Below are positions 31,254 to 39,934 of a stretch of DNA of 64,000 bases, piece by piece (within the stretch, counting starts at the first letter, position 1; every line of letters starts with the position of its first letter). The notes beneath the pieces are model-generated. The model was not told the origin of the DNA, did no database searches, and saw only the letters and a list, made by a program, of their open reading frames with translations. The DNA is from Pseudomonadota bacterium (lineage in GTDB: Bacteria; Pseudomonadota; Gammaproteobacteria; Pseudomonadales; Pseudohongiellaceae): positions 62,001 to 126,000 of the forward strand of contig JAQCBT010000010.1 in the NCBI GenBank assembly GCA_027621405.1. Direction: 5' to 3'. The position numbers and the translations under genes are program-made.

Positions 31254-32630
31254 GTGATCGAGCTGCTGCCAATCATACTGTTCCTCACCGTGTGCCTGTT
31301 TCTTATGGCAGGCTATCCTGTAGCGCTTACACTGTCAGGTGTATCCCTGCTCTTCGCAGGTCTTGGCCAAATGGCGGGAGTCTTTGATCCTGCTTTCATC
31401 TCACTAATCCCGAATCGCATATACGGAATTTTTTCAAACCAGAATTTGTTCGCGGTGCCGCTCTTTGTATTCATGGGATCAATGCTGGAAAAATCCCGTA
31501 TTGCAGAGGATTTGTTAACAAATATGGAGTTGGTCTTTGCCCGCCTTCCAGGCGGGCTGGGAATCTCGGTGATTCTTGTGGGCATGCTACTTGCGGCCAG
31601 CACCGGGATAGTTGGTGCTACGGTAGTGACCATGGGCCTGCTTTCCTTGCCATCTATGTTGAAAGCAGGTTATCGACCCTCGCTTGCTTGCGGCACCTTA
31701 TGTGCTACAGGAACTCTTGGTCAGATCATTCCGCCTTCAATCTGCTTGGTATTGCTTGGTGAAGTCATCGCCAACGCTTATCAGCAATCCCAGCTAAATG
31801 CTGGGGTATTCGCGCCCGATTTCGTATCAATCGGAGATCTGTTTGCCGGGGCAATCATTCCGGGTCTGATTCTGGTACTGGCGTATGGGGCTTATGTGCT
31901 GGCTATTGCGCTCATGCAACCCCAGGCAGCACCATCGGCAAAGATCGTCGACAACGTCGACAAAGGCCAGCTATTTGCGGCCTTGTTGAAAGGGCTTTTT
32001 CCACCAGTGCTACTGATGATTGCTGTGCTGGGATCGATCTTAATAGGGGTAGCCACGCCGACAGAGGCTGCCTCGGTAGGGGCAATAGGCGCCATGTTGC
32101 TCGCTTTATCTCGTCGCATGTTGAATCCCGGAATTCTTCACAGCGTATCGCTAGAGACTCTGCGCATTACTTCAATGGTTTATCTGATTTTGCTTGGCGC
32201 TACGATATTTTCATCCATCTTCAGAGGCTTTGGTGGGGAAGAACTAATAGAGGGGTTTTTTACAGCCATGCCAGGGGGAGTCATTTCTGCAACCATTGTG
32301 GTGATGCTGGTAATCTTCCTGTTGGGTTTTATCCTGGATTTTATCGAGATAACCTTTATGGTCGTGCCTCTGGTTGGTCCCGTGTTGTTGAGCATGGGCC
32401 TGGACCCGATATGGCTAGGGGTTATGATTGCTGTAAACCTGCAGACCTCGTTTCTCACGCCTCCCTTCGGCTTTTCACTATTCTATCTGCGCAGTGTCGC
32501 GCCAGACAGTGTCGCAACCACGGATATCTATCGTGGTGTCATTCCTTTTGTCGCAATGCAACTGCTATTGTTACTGTTGCTGGCTTTCCAGCCGGGACTC
32601 GTTACCTGGTTGCCATCAATTCTGAACTGA
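31254..32630 (+). CDS. TRAP transporter large permease (DctM family)
   Basis: This is the large membrane subunit that carries the substrate using an ion gradient. It has about 458 residues and many hydrophobic helices. Family features include MLEKSRIAEDLL, LLAASTGIVGATVVTMGLLSLPSML, and the C-terminal TFMVVPLVGPVLLSMGLDPIWLGVMIAVNLQTSFLTPPFGFSLFYL, given here by position (about 377-420). GTG at 31254 gives the normal start IELLPIILFL; an ATG at 31188 lies inside the small permease gene. Confidence 0.93.
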   Translation: MIELLPIILFLTVCLFLMAGYPVALTLSGVSLLFAGLGQMAGVFDPAFISLIPNRIYGIFSNQNLFAVPLFVFMGSMLEKSRIAEDLLTNMELVFARLPGGLGISVILVGMLLAASTGIVGATVVTMGLLSLPSMLKAGYRPSLACGTLCATGTLGQIIPPSICLVLLGEVIANAYQQSQLNAGVFAPDFVSIGDLFAGAIIPGLILVLAYGAYVLAIALMQPQAAPSAKIVDNVDKGQLFAALLKGLFPPVLLMIAVLGSILIGVATPTEAASVGAIGAMLLALSRRMLNPGILHSVSLETLRITSMVYLILLGATIFSSIFRGFGGEELIEGFFTAMPGGVISATIVVMLVIFLLGFILDFIEITFMVVPLVGPVLLSMGLDPIWLGVMIAVNLQTSFLTPPFGFSLFYLRSVAPDSVATTDIYRGVIPFVAMQLLLLLLLAFQPGLVTWLPSILN

Positions 32631-32643
32631 TCTGGAGAACTGC

Positions 32644-33048
32644 ATGTCTGCAACAGAGTCTGAGAAAGTCAATATTCAGGGCGAACTGGCTCTGCAAACC
32701 CTGGCTATGCCGAAAGACACAAACGCTAATGGAGATATCTTTGGAGGCTGGCTTGTGTCACAGATGGACCTTGCCGCCGGTATCATAAGCAAGCAAGTTA
32801 CAAAGGGCCGTTCAGCTACGGTTGCTATTGAAAATGTTACTTTTTTGAAACCAGTAAGCGTAGGGTCAACAATCAGTTGTTATGGGCGTGTAACCAAGCG
32901 CGGACGCACGTCAGTGCATATAGCGGTGGATGTCTGGACCTGGCATATGCTTACAGAAACTGATGGCGTGAAGGTAGCTGAAGGCTTATTCGTTTTTGTG
33001 GCTATCGATGACAATGGTAAGCCGCGCCCGCTGCCTGCAGAGTCATGA
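32644..33048 (+). CDS. yciA: Acyl-CoA thioesterase YciA
   Basis: YciA is a hotdog-fold hydrolase of acyl-CoA esters. The 134-residue protein has the family segment TNANGDIFGGWLVSQMDLAAG, with the catalytic Asp in DIFGGW, and NVTFLKPVSVGS. It follows the TRAP large permease by 13 bases and overlaps the next gene by 4 bases (ATGA), so it is part of the same plus-strand transcript. Confidence 0.92.
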   Translation: MSATESEKVNIQGELALQTLAMPKDTNANGDIFGGWLVSQMDLAAGIISKQVTKGRSATVAIENVTFLKPVSVGSTISCYGRVTKRGRTSVHIAVDVWTWHMLTETDGVKVAEGLFVFVAIDDNGKPRPLPAES

Positions 33049-33935
33049 ATCTCGATCCCAAAAGATTTATCGGACCCCTGATCAGCTTTGGTCTGGTTTC
33101 AGCGTCTGTGGTCATCTATCTCACGATTCATGGTTTGCCCTGGAATATTCAACAAGATGAAACTGAATATACCGTTTTTGAGATCGCCGAATTCAGTGAG
33201 ATGCTCGAAGAATCATCTGCCCTCGCACAATACGGTGGGTACCTGTGGACATTGAATGACAGTGGTGCCAACGCTGTTGTGCATAGCCTGGGTCCCGAAG
33301 GCAGCGAGCAAGAAAGTATTCCAATATCGGGTGCCGAGAATATTGACTGGGAGTCTATGGCTCATGACGGCCAATACCTTTATGTGGCCGACACTGGTAA
33401 CAACGCGAACACTAGAGAGGTGTTTACTATCTACAGAATAGCCTGGCCAGACCTGTTACAAGGAGAAGCGAGGGCAGAACTGATTGAGTTACGCTATAAC
33501 GATTATCGGTCCGGTAGTCCGACAGCCCATAACTTTGACGCTGAGGGCCTGGCTGTGCGAGGTGATGAACTATGGCTATTTACCAAGAACCGGGGAGATC
33601 GCCAGACCAATCTTTACAGGTTTCCCAAGATTCCCGGTAGCTATTCGCCTGCGCCGCAGCAACGGCTACCAGTAGATGCACTGGTGACAGCAGCCGACAT
33701 ACATCCGGAAACTGGTGAACTGGCATTGCTAGGGGTGCGCCGAAACAGGCAAACCTATTTGTGGAGGGCGCCAACTAGCGATGAGGGAGTAGACTGGTCA
33801 AAGATGGTAGAGACCGTGATCCAACCAGCAGACCAATGGGAAGCCGTATTGTGGGATATCGACCAGCAGCGCCTGCTGCTCACTCACGAAAATAATCGTC
33901 GTGGATTCGCCGGCCTCGCGGTCCTGAAACCCTAG
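33045..33935 (+). CDS. Membrane-anchored propeller-like protein of unknown function
   Basis: This 296-residue protein has an uncleaved-looking N-terminal membrane segment (about 9-29) and a periplasmic part with repeated motifs such as GGYLWTLNDSGANAVV, DGQYLYVADTGNNANTRE, FDAEGLAVRGDELWLFTKNRG and HPETGELALLGV. These look like blades of a beta-propeller related to esterase-like/NHL-type folds. The ATG overlaps the yciA stop, so translation is probably coupled. It converges with the TRAP binding-protein gene (4-base overlap). Function is unknown. Confidence 0.72.
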   Translation: MNLDPKRFIGPLISFGLVSASVVIYLTIHGLPWNIQQDETEYTVFEIAEFSEMLEESSALAQYGGYLWTLNDSGANAVVHSLGPEGSEQESIPISGAENIDWESMAHDGQYLYVADTGNNANTREVFTIYRIAWPDLLQGEARAELIELRYNDYRSGSPTAHNFDAEGLAVRGDELWLFTKNRGDRQTNLYRFPKIPGSYSPAPQQRLPVDALVTAADIHPETGELALLGVRRNRQTYLWRAPTSDEGVDWSKMVETVIQPADQWEAVLWDIDQQRLLLTHENNRRGFAGLAVLKP

Positions 33936-35050
33936 TTAGCCTCCAGTCTTCGTGCCTCGATAAGTGCCTCTTCGGCAATGGCGTTGTAGTTCATAACACC
34001 TTCTCGGAAGCTACTCCAGGACTCGTAAATACGTCTCGTCGTTTCATCAGTTGCTGCTAATTCCCGCACAACGTCATCAGATAAGCGCCGTAGTTCCAGC
34101 AGAACGTCATCGGGGAGGCGACGTAATTCAACTCCTTCTTCTTCAACCAGGGTCCGCAAGGCCTCATTGTTTTTGGCCATGAGCTCGTCCAGCAGAGTCT
34201 GGTTCATCACTTCGGCGCCAGTCAAAAGGATGGCCTGAAGATCCTCCGGAAGCGCCTCGAAACGCTCCTTGTTAAAGATGGTTTCCAGCGTGGAGCCAGG
34301 TTCGTGCCAACCCGGGTAGTAATAGTAGTCCGCCACAGTGTGATAGCCGGCGGCAAGATCGTTATAGGGACTTACGAACTCCGTGGCATCCAGTGCGCCA
34401 GTCTGTAGCGCCGTGAATACTTCGCTTACCTGCATAGTTACAGGAACGCCACCAGCTCTCCTGAACACTTCACCACCGAGGCTGGGTATGCGCATCTTAA
34501 GGCCCTGCAAATCTGCCAGGGAATTGATTTCCTTGTTAAACCAACCAAACATCTGAGTACCGGAATTTCCTCCACGAACCGGAATTAAATTGAAAGGCGC
34601 ATAAACTTCGCGCCACAGCTCATTGCCGCCACCATAGCGTAGCCATGCGTCCTGCTCATAGCTCGTCATGCCAAAAGGGATGGACGAGAAAAAAGGAGTG
34701 CCAGGTATCTTGCCTTGCCAGTAGTAGGCACCTGTGTGTCCGATTTCTGCCACCCCCTGGGATACTGCATCAAAAACCTCGAGACCACCAACTAATTCGT
34801 TGGCACCATAGACGCGGATACGCATGCGCCCGTTGCTCATGGTTTCTACGAGATCTGCGAAATACTCCGGCGAAGTACCGAGTGCAGGGAGATTCTTCGG
34901 CCAGGATGTAATCATCTTCCATTCGTAAACTTCCTGCTCAACCGTGGCACTGCCTTCATTCATCAACGCTGTTTGCTGTTGTTTACCGCAAGCCACTAGC
35001 AGCCCACAAAAAAGTGTAAGTAAGAACGCCTGATAATTTTTCTTTTTCAC
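33932..35050 (-). CDS. TRAP transporter solute-binding lipoprotein (DctP family, TakP-like)
   Basis: This 372-residue periplasmic receptor has a lipoprotein signal ending LLVAC (lipidated Cys21). Motifs such as GLKMRIPSLGGEVFRRAGG, FTALQTGALDATEF and YYYPGWHEPGS match the TakP-like group, which binds 2-oxo acids and similar carboxylates. The permease genes are 1.3 kb away on the opposite strand, with yciA and the propeller-like gene between. Near residue 310 an 11-residue unit, ELRRLPDDVLL, is repeated as ELRRLSDDVVR. Substrate is inferred. Confidence 0.9.
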   Translation of the reverse strand: MKKKNYQAFLLTLFCGLLVACGKQQQTALMNEGSATVEQEVYEWKMITSWPKNLPALGTSPEYFADLVETMSNGRMRIRVYGANELVGGLEVFDAVSQGVAEIGHTGAYYWQGKIPGTPFFSSIPFGMTSYEQDAWLRYGGGNELWREVYAPFNLIPVRGGNSGTQMFGWFNKEINSLADLQGLKMRIPSLGGEVFRRAGGVPVTMQVSEVFTALQTGALDATEFVSPYNDLAAGYHTVADYYYYPGWHEPGSTLETIFNKERFEALPEDLQAILLTGAEVMNQTLLDELMAKNNEALRTLVEEEGVELRRLPDDVLLELRRLSDDVVRELAATDETTRRIYESWSSFREGVMNYNAIAEEALIEARRLEAN

Positions 35051-35105
35051 TAAGTAATAACCTCTCGTAGCATAGTCAATGATCGAGACCAGCTACCTGA
35101 ATCAA

Positions 35106-37322
35106 TTATCCCAATACTTCCAGATTCGCGTAGGAGAGCACCAGCCACTTGCTTCCTACGGCGTCAAAGTTTACCTGCACCCGGGCATTGCTACCCTGAC
35201 CTTCGTAGTTTAATACCACGCCTTCACCGAATTTTCCGTGAGCAACCCGCTGGCCAAGGCTGATTTCTGTATTTGGCACTTCGATATCATTGCGCAAGCT
35301 TCTCCCGCTCCCCAGGCTACTACCATTACCTATGCCTGCAGAAAAACCCCTGTTGATCGTTGTCTTAAGGCGGATCTCTTCGACGAGGTCCTGGGGAATT
35401 TCTTTAATAAACCGAGAAGGTCGGCACAGGTTTACATCACCATGTAGACGCCGCGATTCTGCATAACACATATAGAGTTTGCTCTTGGCTCGGGTGATAC
35501 CCACATAACAGAGGCGTCTTTCTTCCTCCAGACCTACCAGGTTGTCCATGGACATTTTATGGGGGAAAAGGCCTTCTTCCATGCCTGCAAGAAAAACCAG
35601 CTGGAACTCCAATCCTTTAGCCGAGTGCAGAGTCATCAATTGCACGGCGTCTTCAGAGGCGTCTGCCTGGGTATCACCAGCATCCAGTGATGCCTGATCA
35701 AGGAATGCAGCCAACAACGAAGTAGATTTAAGATCTATCTCTTCTTCCCCCATGCCTGGGTCGTCAAAGCTGCTTGCAGCTGTCACCAGCTCTTCAAGGT
35801 TTTCTATGCGAGCCCGGGCTTTCTCACCACCTTCCTTCTCATGATGCTTTATGAGCCCGGAGTTTTGTACGATGTATTCAGCTTTCTCATGCAGCTCCAA
35901 TGTCTCGCAGGCTTTCGCCATATCATCTATCAGTTGCAGAAAGCCATGTACAGCATTGGCAGCACGAGAACTTAGAAGAGATTGATTACTACTCTCCACG
36001 CAGGCTTGCCAGAGCGAACAGTTGTGTTCGCGTGCCACCTGGCGAATGGTTTCCACAGTTCGGCCACCTATACCGCGAGTGGGGACATTAATTACCCGTT
36101 CAACCGAGGTATCGTCGTGACGATTTACGAGGAGTCTCAGGTAAGCCAGAGCGTTCTTGATTTCGAGACGCTCATAGAAGCGATGGCCGCCATAGATGCG
36201 ATAGGGCATTCCAACACGCAGTAGCGCGTCTTCCAGTTCCCGCGATTGGGCATTGGAGCGATAGAGCACAGCTGCATCAGCCCGCTGGTTGCCATCATTA
36301 CTCCAATCCTGCAGACGATCCACGATGAATCGGGCTTCGTCCTGCTCGTTGAAGGCCTCATAGATATAGATCGGCTCCCCTTCAGCGCCATCGGTCCACA
36401 AGTTCTTTCCGAGTCGGCCCTGGTTGTGGGCAATCAGCTTGTTCGCAGCATTCAGGATATTGGCAGTAGAGCGATAATTCTGCTCGAGCCTGACTGTTTC
36501 GGTGTCTGGAAAATCCTTGCTGAACTGCTGGATGTTCTCGATGCGAGCGCCACGCCAGCCATAGATCGACTGGTCATCATCGCCAACCACCATCAACTGG
36601 TTGTCCCGCCCGGCCAGCACTCGCAACCAGGCATATTGGATCGTATTGGTATCCTGAAACTCGTCTACAAGTATGTACTGAAAGCGCTTCTGGTAGTGCT
36701 GCAGAATCTGCGGGTTATGCAACCACAACTCGTGGGCACGGAGCAGAATCTCGCCAAAGTCGATCATGCCTCCCCGCTCGCAGGCTTCCTCGTAGGCCTT
36801 GTAGATCTGCAGCATCGTCTTGGTGTACTCATCATCGAAGTGCTCGATGTTGTCTGCGCGCAAGCCCTCATCCTTCTGGGAGTTGATGTACCACTGGCAC
36901 TGGCGGGCAGGCCAGCGCTCCTCGTCTATACGCAAGGATTGATTGAGCCGCTTGATGAGCCGCAACTGGTCATCGGCATCGAGAATCTGGAAATCTTCCG
37001 CCAGGCCGGCCTCCTGCCAGTGACTGCGCAGCAGGCGATGGGCCAGGCCGTGAAAAGTGCCGACCCACATGCCGCCGAAAGACATGCCAACCAGCTCTTC
37101 GATGCGACCACGCATCTCCCGAGCCGCCTTGTTGGTGAAGGTTACCGCCAGTATGGCAAAAGGGGACACACCCTCAGCCTGCATTAGCCAGGCAATGCGG
37201 TGCACCAGCACCCGGGTCTTGCCGCTGCCGGCACCAGCGAGAACCAGCAAGTTCTGGGCGGGACTCGCTACTGCGTTACGTTGTTCGTCGTTGAGAGAAT
37301 CGAGTATGTGGGATACATCCAT
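35106..37322 (-). CDS. uvrD: ATP-dependent DNA helicase II UvrD
   Basis: UvrD is a 3'-5' superfamily 1 helicase used in mismatch and nucleotide excision repair. The 738-residue protein has Walker A AGAGSGKT (29-36), motif Ia TFTNKAAREM, the Walker B DEFQDT (220-225), GDDDQSIYGWRGA, and motif VI region EERRLCYVGITRAK. The C-terminal tail with GQRVAHGKFGEGVVLNYEG is the UvrD/PcrA Tudor-like domain. The start MDVSHILDSLNDEQRNAV is typical. Confidence 0.96.
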   Translation of the reverse strand: MDVSHILDSLNDEQRNAVASPAQNLLVLAGAGSGKTRVLVHRIAWLMQAEGVSPFAILAVTFTNKAAREMRGRIEELVGMSFGGMWVGTFHGLAHRLLRSHWQEAGLAEDFQILDADDQLRLIKRLNQSLRIDEERWPARQCQWYINSQKDEGLRADNIEHFDDEYTKTMLQIYKAYEEACERGGMIDFGEILLRAHELWLHNPQILQHYQKRFQYILVDEFQDTNTIQYAWLRVLAGRDNQLMVVGDDDQSIYGWRGARIENIQQFSKDFPDTETVRLEQNYRSTANILNAANKLIAHNQGRLGKNLWTDGAEGEPIYIYEAFNEQDEARFIVDRLQDWSNDGNQRADAAVLYRSNAQSRELEDALLRVGMPYRIYGGHRFYERLEIKNALAYLRLLVNRHDDTSVERVINVPTRGIGGRTVETIRQVAREHNCSLWQACVESSNQSLLSSRAANAVHGFLQLIDDMAKACETLELHEKAEYIVQNSGLIKHHEKEGGEKARARIENLEELVTAASSFDDPGMGEEEIDLKSTSLLAAFLDQASLDAGDTQADASEDAVQLMTLHSAKGLEFQLVFLAGMEEGLFPHKMSMDNLVGLEEERRLCYVGITRAKSKLYMCYAESRRLHGDVNLCRPSRFIKEIPQDLVEEIRLKTTINRGFSAGIGNGSSLGSGRSLRNDIEVPNTEISLGQRVAHGKFGEGVVLNYEGQGSNARVQVNFDAVGSKWLVLSYANLEVLG

Positions 37323-37508
37323 AGGAAGGGCATTTTAGCGTCTCTGTCGCCAATGTTCCCTGACTTTCTGCATCTCGAAGGCTACTGATCGCGTCGTGTC
37401 ACTAGCGCTTTTTTGCTAGAATGCGCCCTCGCCGCTGTATTGGCGTGCCACTGTTTAAACAGGTCCTGAAACCATCGGGAATCAGGCCGGAACACCCAGG
37501 AGACACCT

Positions 37509-38699
37509 ATGTCGGTTAGACAAGACGACGCGCCATTTAACTGGCAGGATCCATTTTTATTGGAAGAGCAGTTGACTGAAGAAGAGCGCATGGTACGGGA
37601 CACCGCTCGCCAGTACGCTCAGAACAAGCTGCTACCAAGAGTGCGTGAAGCCTATCGCAATGAAGAAACAGATCCCGCCATCTTTCGCGAAATGGGAGAG
37701 TTGGGTCTGCTAGGCCCCATGATCGAAGGCTACGATTGTGCCGGTATGAATTATGTCTGCTACGGGCTTATCGCCAGGGAAGTGGAAGCAGTGGATTCCG
37801 GCTATCGTTCCATGATGTCTGTGCAATCCAGCCTGGTGATGCACCCCATCAACACGTTCGGTAGCGAGGAGCAGAAGCAGAAGTACCTCCCGAAACTCGC
37901 CAGCGGCGAATACATTGGCTGTTTTGGGCTTACTGAACCAGATCATGGTTCGGACCCAGGCGGCATGAAAACCCGCGCCAGGTCTGTGAGCGGCGGCTAC
38001 AGCCTGTCCGGTGCCAAGAACTGGATCAGTAATTCACCCATCTCCGACGTCTTCGTGGTGTGGGCGAAAGACGATGATGGTGTTATTCGCGGCTTCATAC
38101 TGGATAAGGGCATGAAAGGCCTCAGCGCGCCCAAGATCGAAGGTAAGCTGGCGCTCCGTGCCTCCATCACCGGTGAAATCGTCATGGACGAAGTCTTCGT
38201 CCCCGAGGAAAACAAACTACCCCTGGCTCAGGGACTCGGCGGCCCATTCAGCTGCCTCAATTCAGCCCGGTTGGGTATCGCCTGGGGTGCATTGGGCGCC
38301 GCTGAAACCTGCTGGCACGAAGCTCGCCAATACACATTGGACCGAACCCAGTTCGGTCGCCCGCTGGCTGCGAATCAGATAATCCAGAAGAAGCTGGCCC
38401 AGATGCAGACCGATATCTCTCTTGGCCTGCAGGGCTGCTTACAGGCGTCCCGCCTGCGTGACCAGGGTAAACTGGCGCCACCACTAATCTCCCTGTTGAA
38501 GCGCAACTCCTGCCTCAAAGCACTCGATGCCGCGCGCGAAGCACGTGACATGCTGGGTGGTAACGGCATTTCTGACGAATATCCAGTGATGCGACACGCG
38601 CAGAACCTCGAGGTAGTGAACACCTACGAAGGCACTCAGGATATCCACGCACTGATACTCGGTAGAGCACAGACTGGCATTCAAGCCTTTACCAGTTAG
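37509..38699 (+). CDS. gcdH: Acyl-CoA dehydrogenase, glutaryl-CoA dehydrogenase type
   Basis: This FAD enzyme is expected to convert glutaryl-CoA to crotonyl-CoA and CO2 in lysine and tryptophan breakdown. The 396-residue protein starts [22 protein letters not shown] and has [20 protein letters not shown], and its catalytic base is Glu374 in [20 protein letters not shown]. These stretches are characteristic of GCDH. Partner genes of the pathway are not nearby, so substrate rests on sequence type. Confidence 0.9.
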   Translation: MSVRQDDAPFNWQDPFLLEEQLTEEERMVRDTARQYAQNKLLPRVREAYRNEETDPAIFREMGELGLLGPMIEGYDCAGMNYVCYGLIAREVEAVDSGYRSMMSVQSSLVMHPINTFGSEEQKQKYLPKLASGEYIGCFGLTEPDHGSDPGGMKTRARSVSGGYSLSGAKNWISNSPISDVFVVWAKDDDGVIRGFILDKGMKGLSAPKIEGKLALRASITGEIVMDEVFVPEENKLPLAQGLGGPFSCLNSARLGIAWGALGAAETCWHEARQYTLDRTQFGRPLAANQIIQKKLAQMQTDISLGLQGCLQASRLRDQGKLAPPLISLLKRNSCLKALDAAREARDMLGGNGISDEYPVMRHAQNLEVVNTYEGTQDIHALILGRAQTGIQAFTS

Positions 38700-38705
38700 T
38701 AGTTT

Positions 38706-38735
38706 TGCCTGATCGCGACACGCCGCGATCAGGCA
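38706..38735. terminator. Perfect 12-base hairpin after gcdH
   Basis: TGCCTGATCGCG and CGCGATCAGGCA pair exactly around a 6-base loop, 6 bases after the gcdH stop. There is a TTTT just before it on the plus strand, which is an AAAA tail when read from the minus strand, and no T run after. It probably stabilises or ends the gcdH message. Confidence 0.55.
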
Positions 38736-38893
38736 CTTCTATCCACCCCATCTTCTGACGTAGGCAGACGCCTTCAGCATAGCATCTGCTTATTGTCACC
38801 TAATTAAATAATTCAGGAATTCATGGGGCTAGCTAAAAACCGATTACCCTATAGCCATCCTCAGGCTCGGAATAAAGGGAGCCTAAATTCCAT

Positions 38894-39808
38894 TCAGAGG
38901 TAGTTAAGAAGCACACCAACAAAGATCACCGCCCCAACCCAGTTGTTATTGAGAAACGCACGAAAACAATTACCTGGTACGCGATCACGAATCAGGTACT
39001 GCTGGTAGGCGAGCAAGCCGGTAGCGATGAGCAGAGAGACAAAGTAGGGACCACCCATTTCAAAGCGCCCTCCCGCCAACCACATGGCGACGATGAACAT
39101 GGCCTGCAACATACCAATCATCATCTTGTCTGCCTCTCCAAACAGTATAGCGGTAGACTTGACTCCTATTTCCTTGTCGAACTCCCTGTCCACCATGGCG
39201 TATTCTGTATCATACGCCACCGTCCACAAGGCATTTGCAACAAACAACAGGAAGGCCGCAGATGGAAGGGAATTAGTCTGGGCTGTAAATGCCATGAGAA
39301 TTCCCCAGGAGAAGGCGACTCCCAACACCAGTTGTGGCAGGTTGGTAAATCGTTTCATAAAAGGATAGAGGGCGATGACGATGATCGCACCGAAGGACAA
39401 CATCACCGTGAACTGATTGGTGAGGAGAACCAGTCCAAAGCCGATTACCGAGAGGAATATAAAGCAGTAAAGCGCATCCTGTCGGGTCAGGGCGCCCCTC
39501 GCGAGGGGGCGTTTCTCTGTACGGCTAACCCTGCCATCTATATTGTAATCAGCGAAATCGTTCACACAACAACCGGCAGCTCGCATGATAGTTGTGCCGG
39601 CGATAAAGATTAGCAGCAGGTCAATATCAGGGAATCCCGCCGCCGCTATCCAGAGAGCCGTCAGGGTGGGCCACAACAGCAGAAAAATTCCGATGGGCCG
39701 GTCGAACCGCGTTAACTCTACGTATGCAGGCAGTTTGGCAGAGAATTCTGGAAACCGGGCACGGAATTTGGTGCTTAAACTGGACCAGATGGAGTCCGAT
39801 TGCGACAT
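38894..39808 (-). CDS. ubiA: 4-hydroxybenzoate polyprenyltransferase UbiA
   Basis: UbiA attaches the polyprenyl tail to 4-hydroxybenzoate in ubiquinone synthesis. The 304-residue membrane protein has the two Asp-rich prenyl-diphosphate motifs, NDFADYNID (83-91) and DTEYAMVDREFD (200-211), with several transmembrane helices. ubiC, often its neighbour, is not present here. Confidence 0.95.
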   Translation of the reverse strand: MSQSDSIWSSLSTKFRARFPEFSAKLPAYVELTRFDRPIGIFLLLWPTLTALWIAAAGFPDIDLLLIFIAGTTIMRAAGCCVNDFADYNIDGRVSRTEKRPLARGALTRQDALYCFIFLSVIGFGLVLLTNQFTVMLSFGAIIVIALYPFMKRFTNLPQLVLGVAFSWGILMAFTAQTNSLPSAAFLLFVANALWTVAYDTEYAMVDREFDKEIGVKSTAILFGEADKMMIGMLQAMFIVAMWLAGGRFEMGGPYFVSLLIATGLLAYQQYLIRDRVPGNCFRAFLNNNWVGAVIFVGVLLNYL

Positions 39809-39934
39809 GGGGTCTCACTACGGAAATTGCATAGCAAGCGCGTAGCATAAAGACTTTGGCTCGTAGTAACAACGCAGTTTTCTTTATGTAGGCGCACAAT
39901 ACCCCTTATTGTCTAGCAGCAATTTTATGATGCT

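Noticed and set aside
36246..37187. Long 313-codon open frame opposite uvrD
   Set aside because: It lies fully within the well-supported uvrD gene on the other strand; its composition reflects reverse reading of a GC-rich gene.
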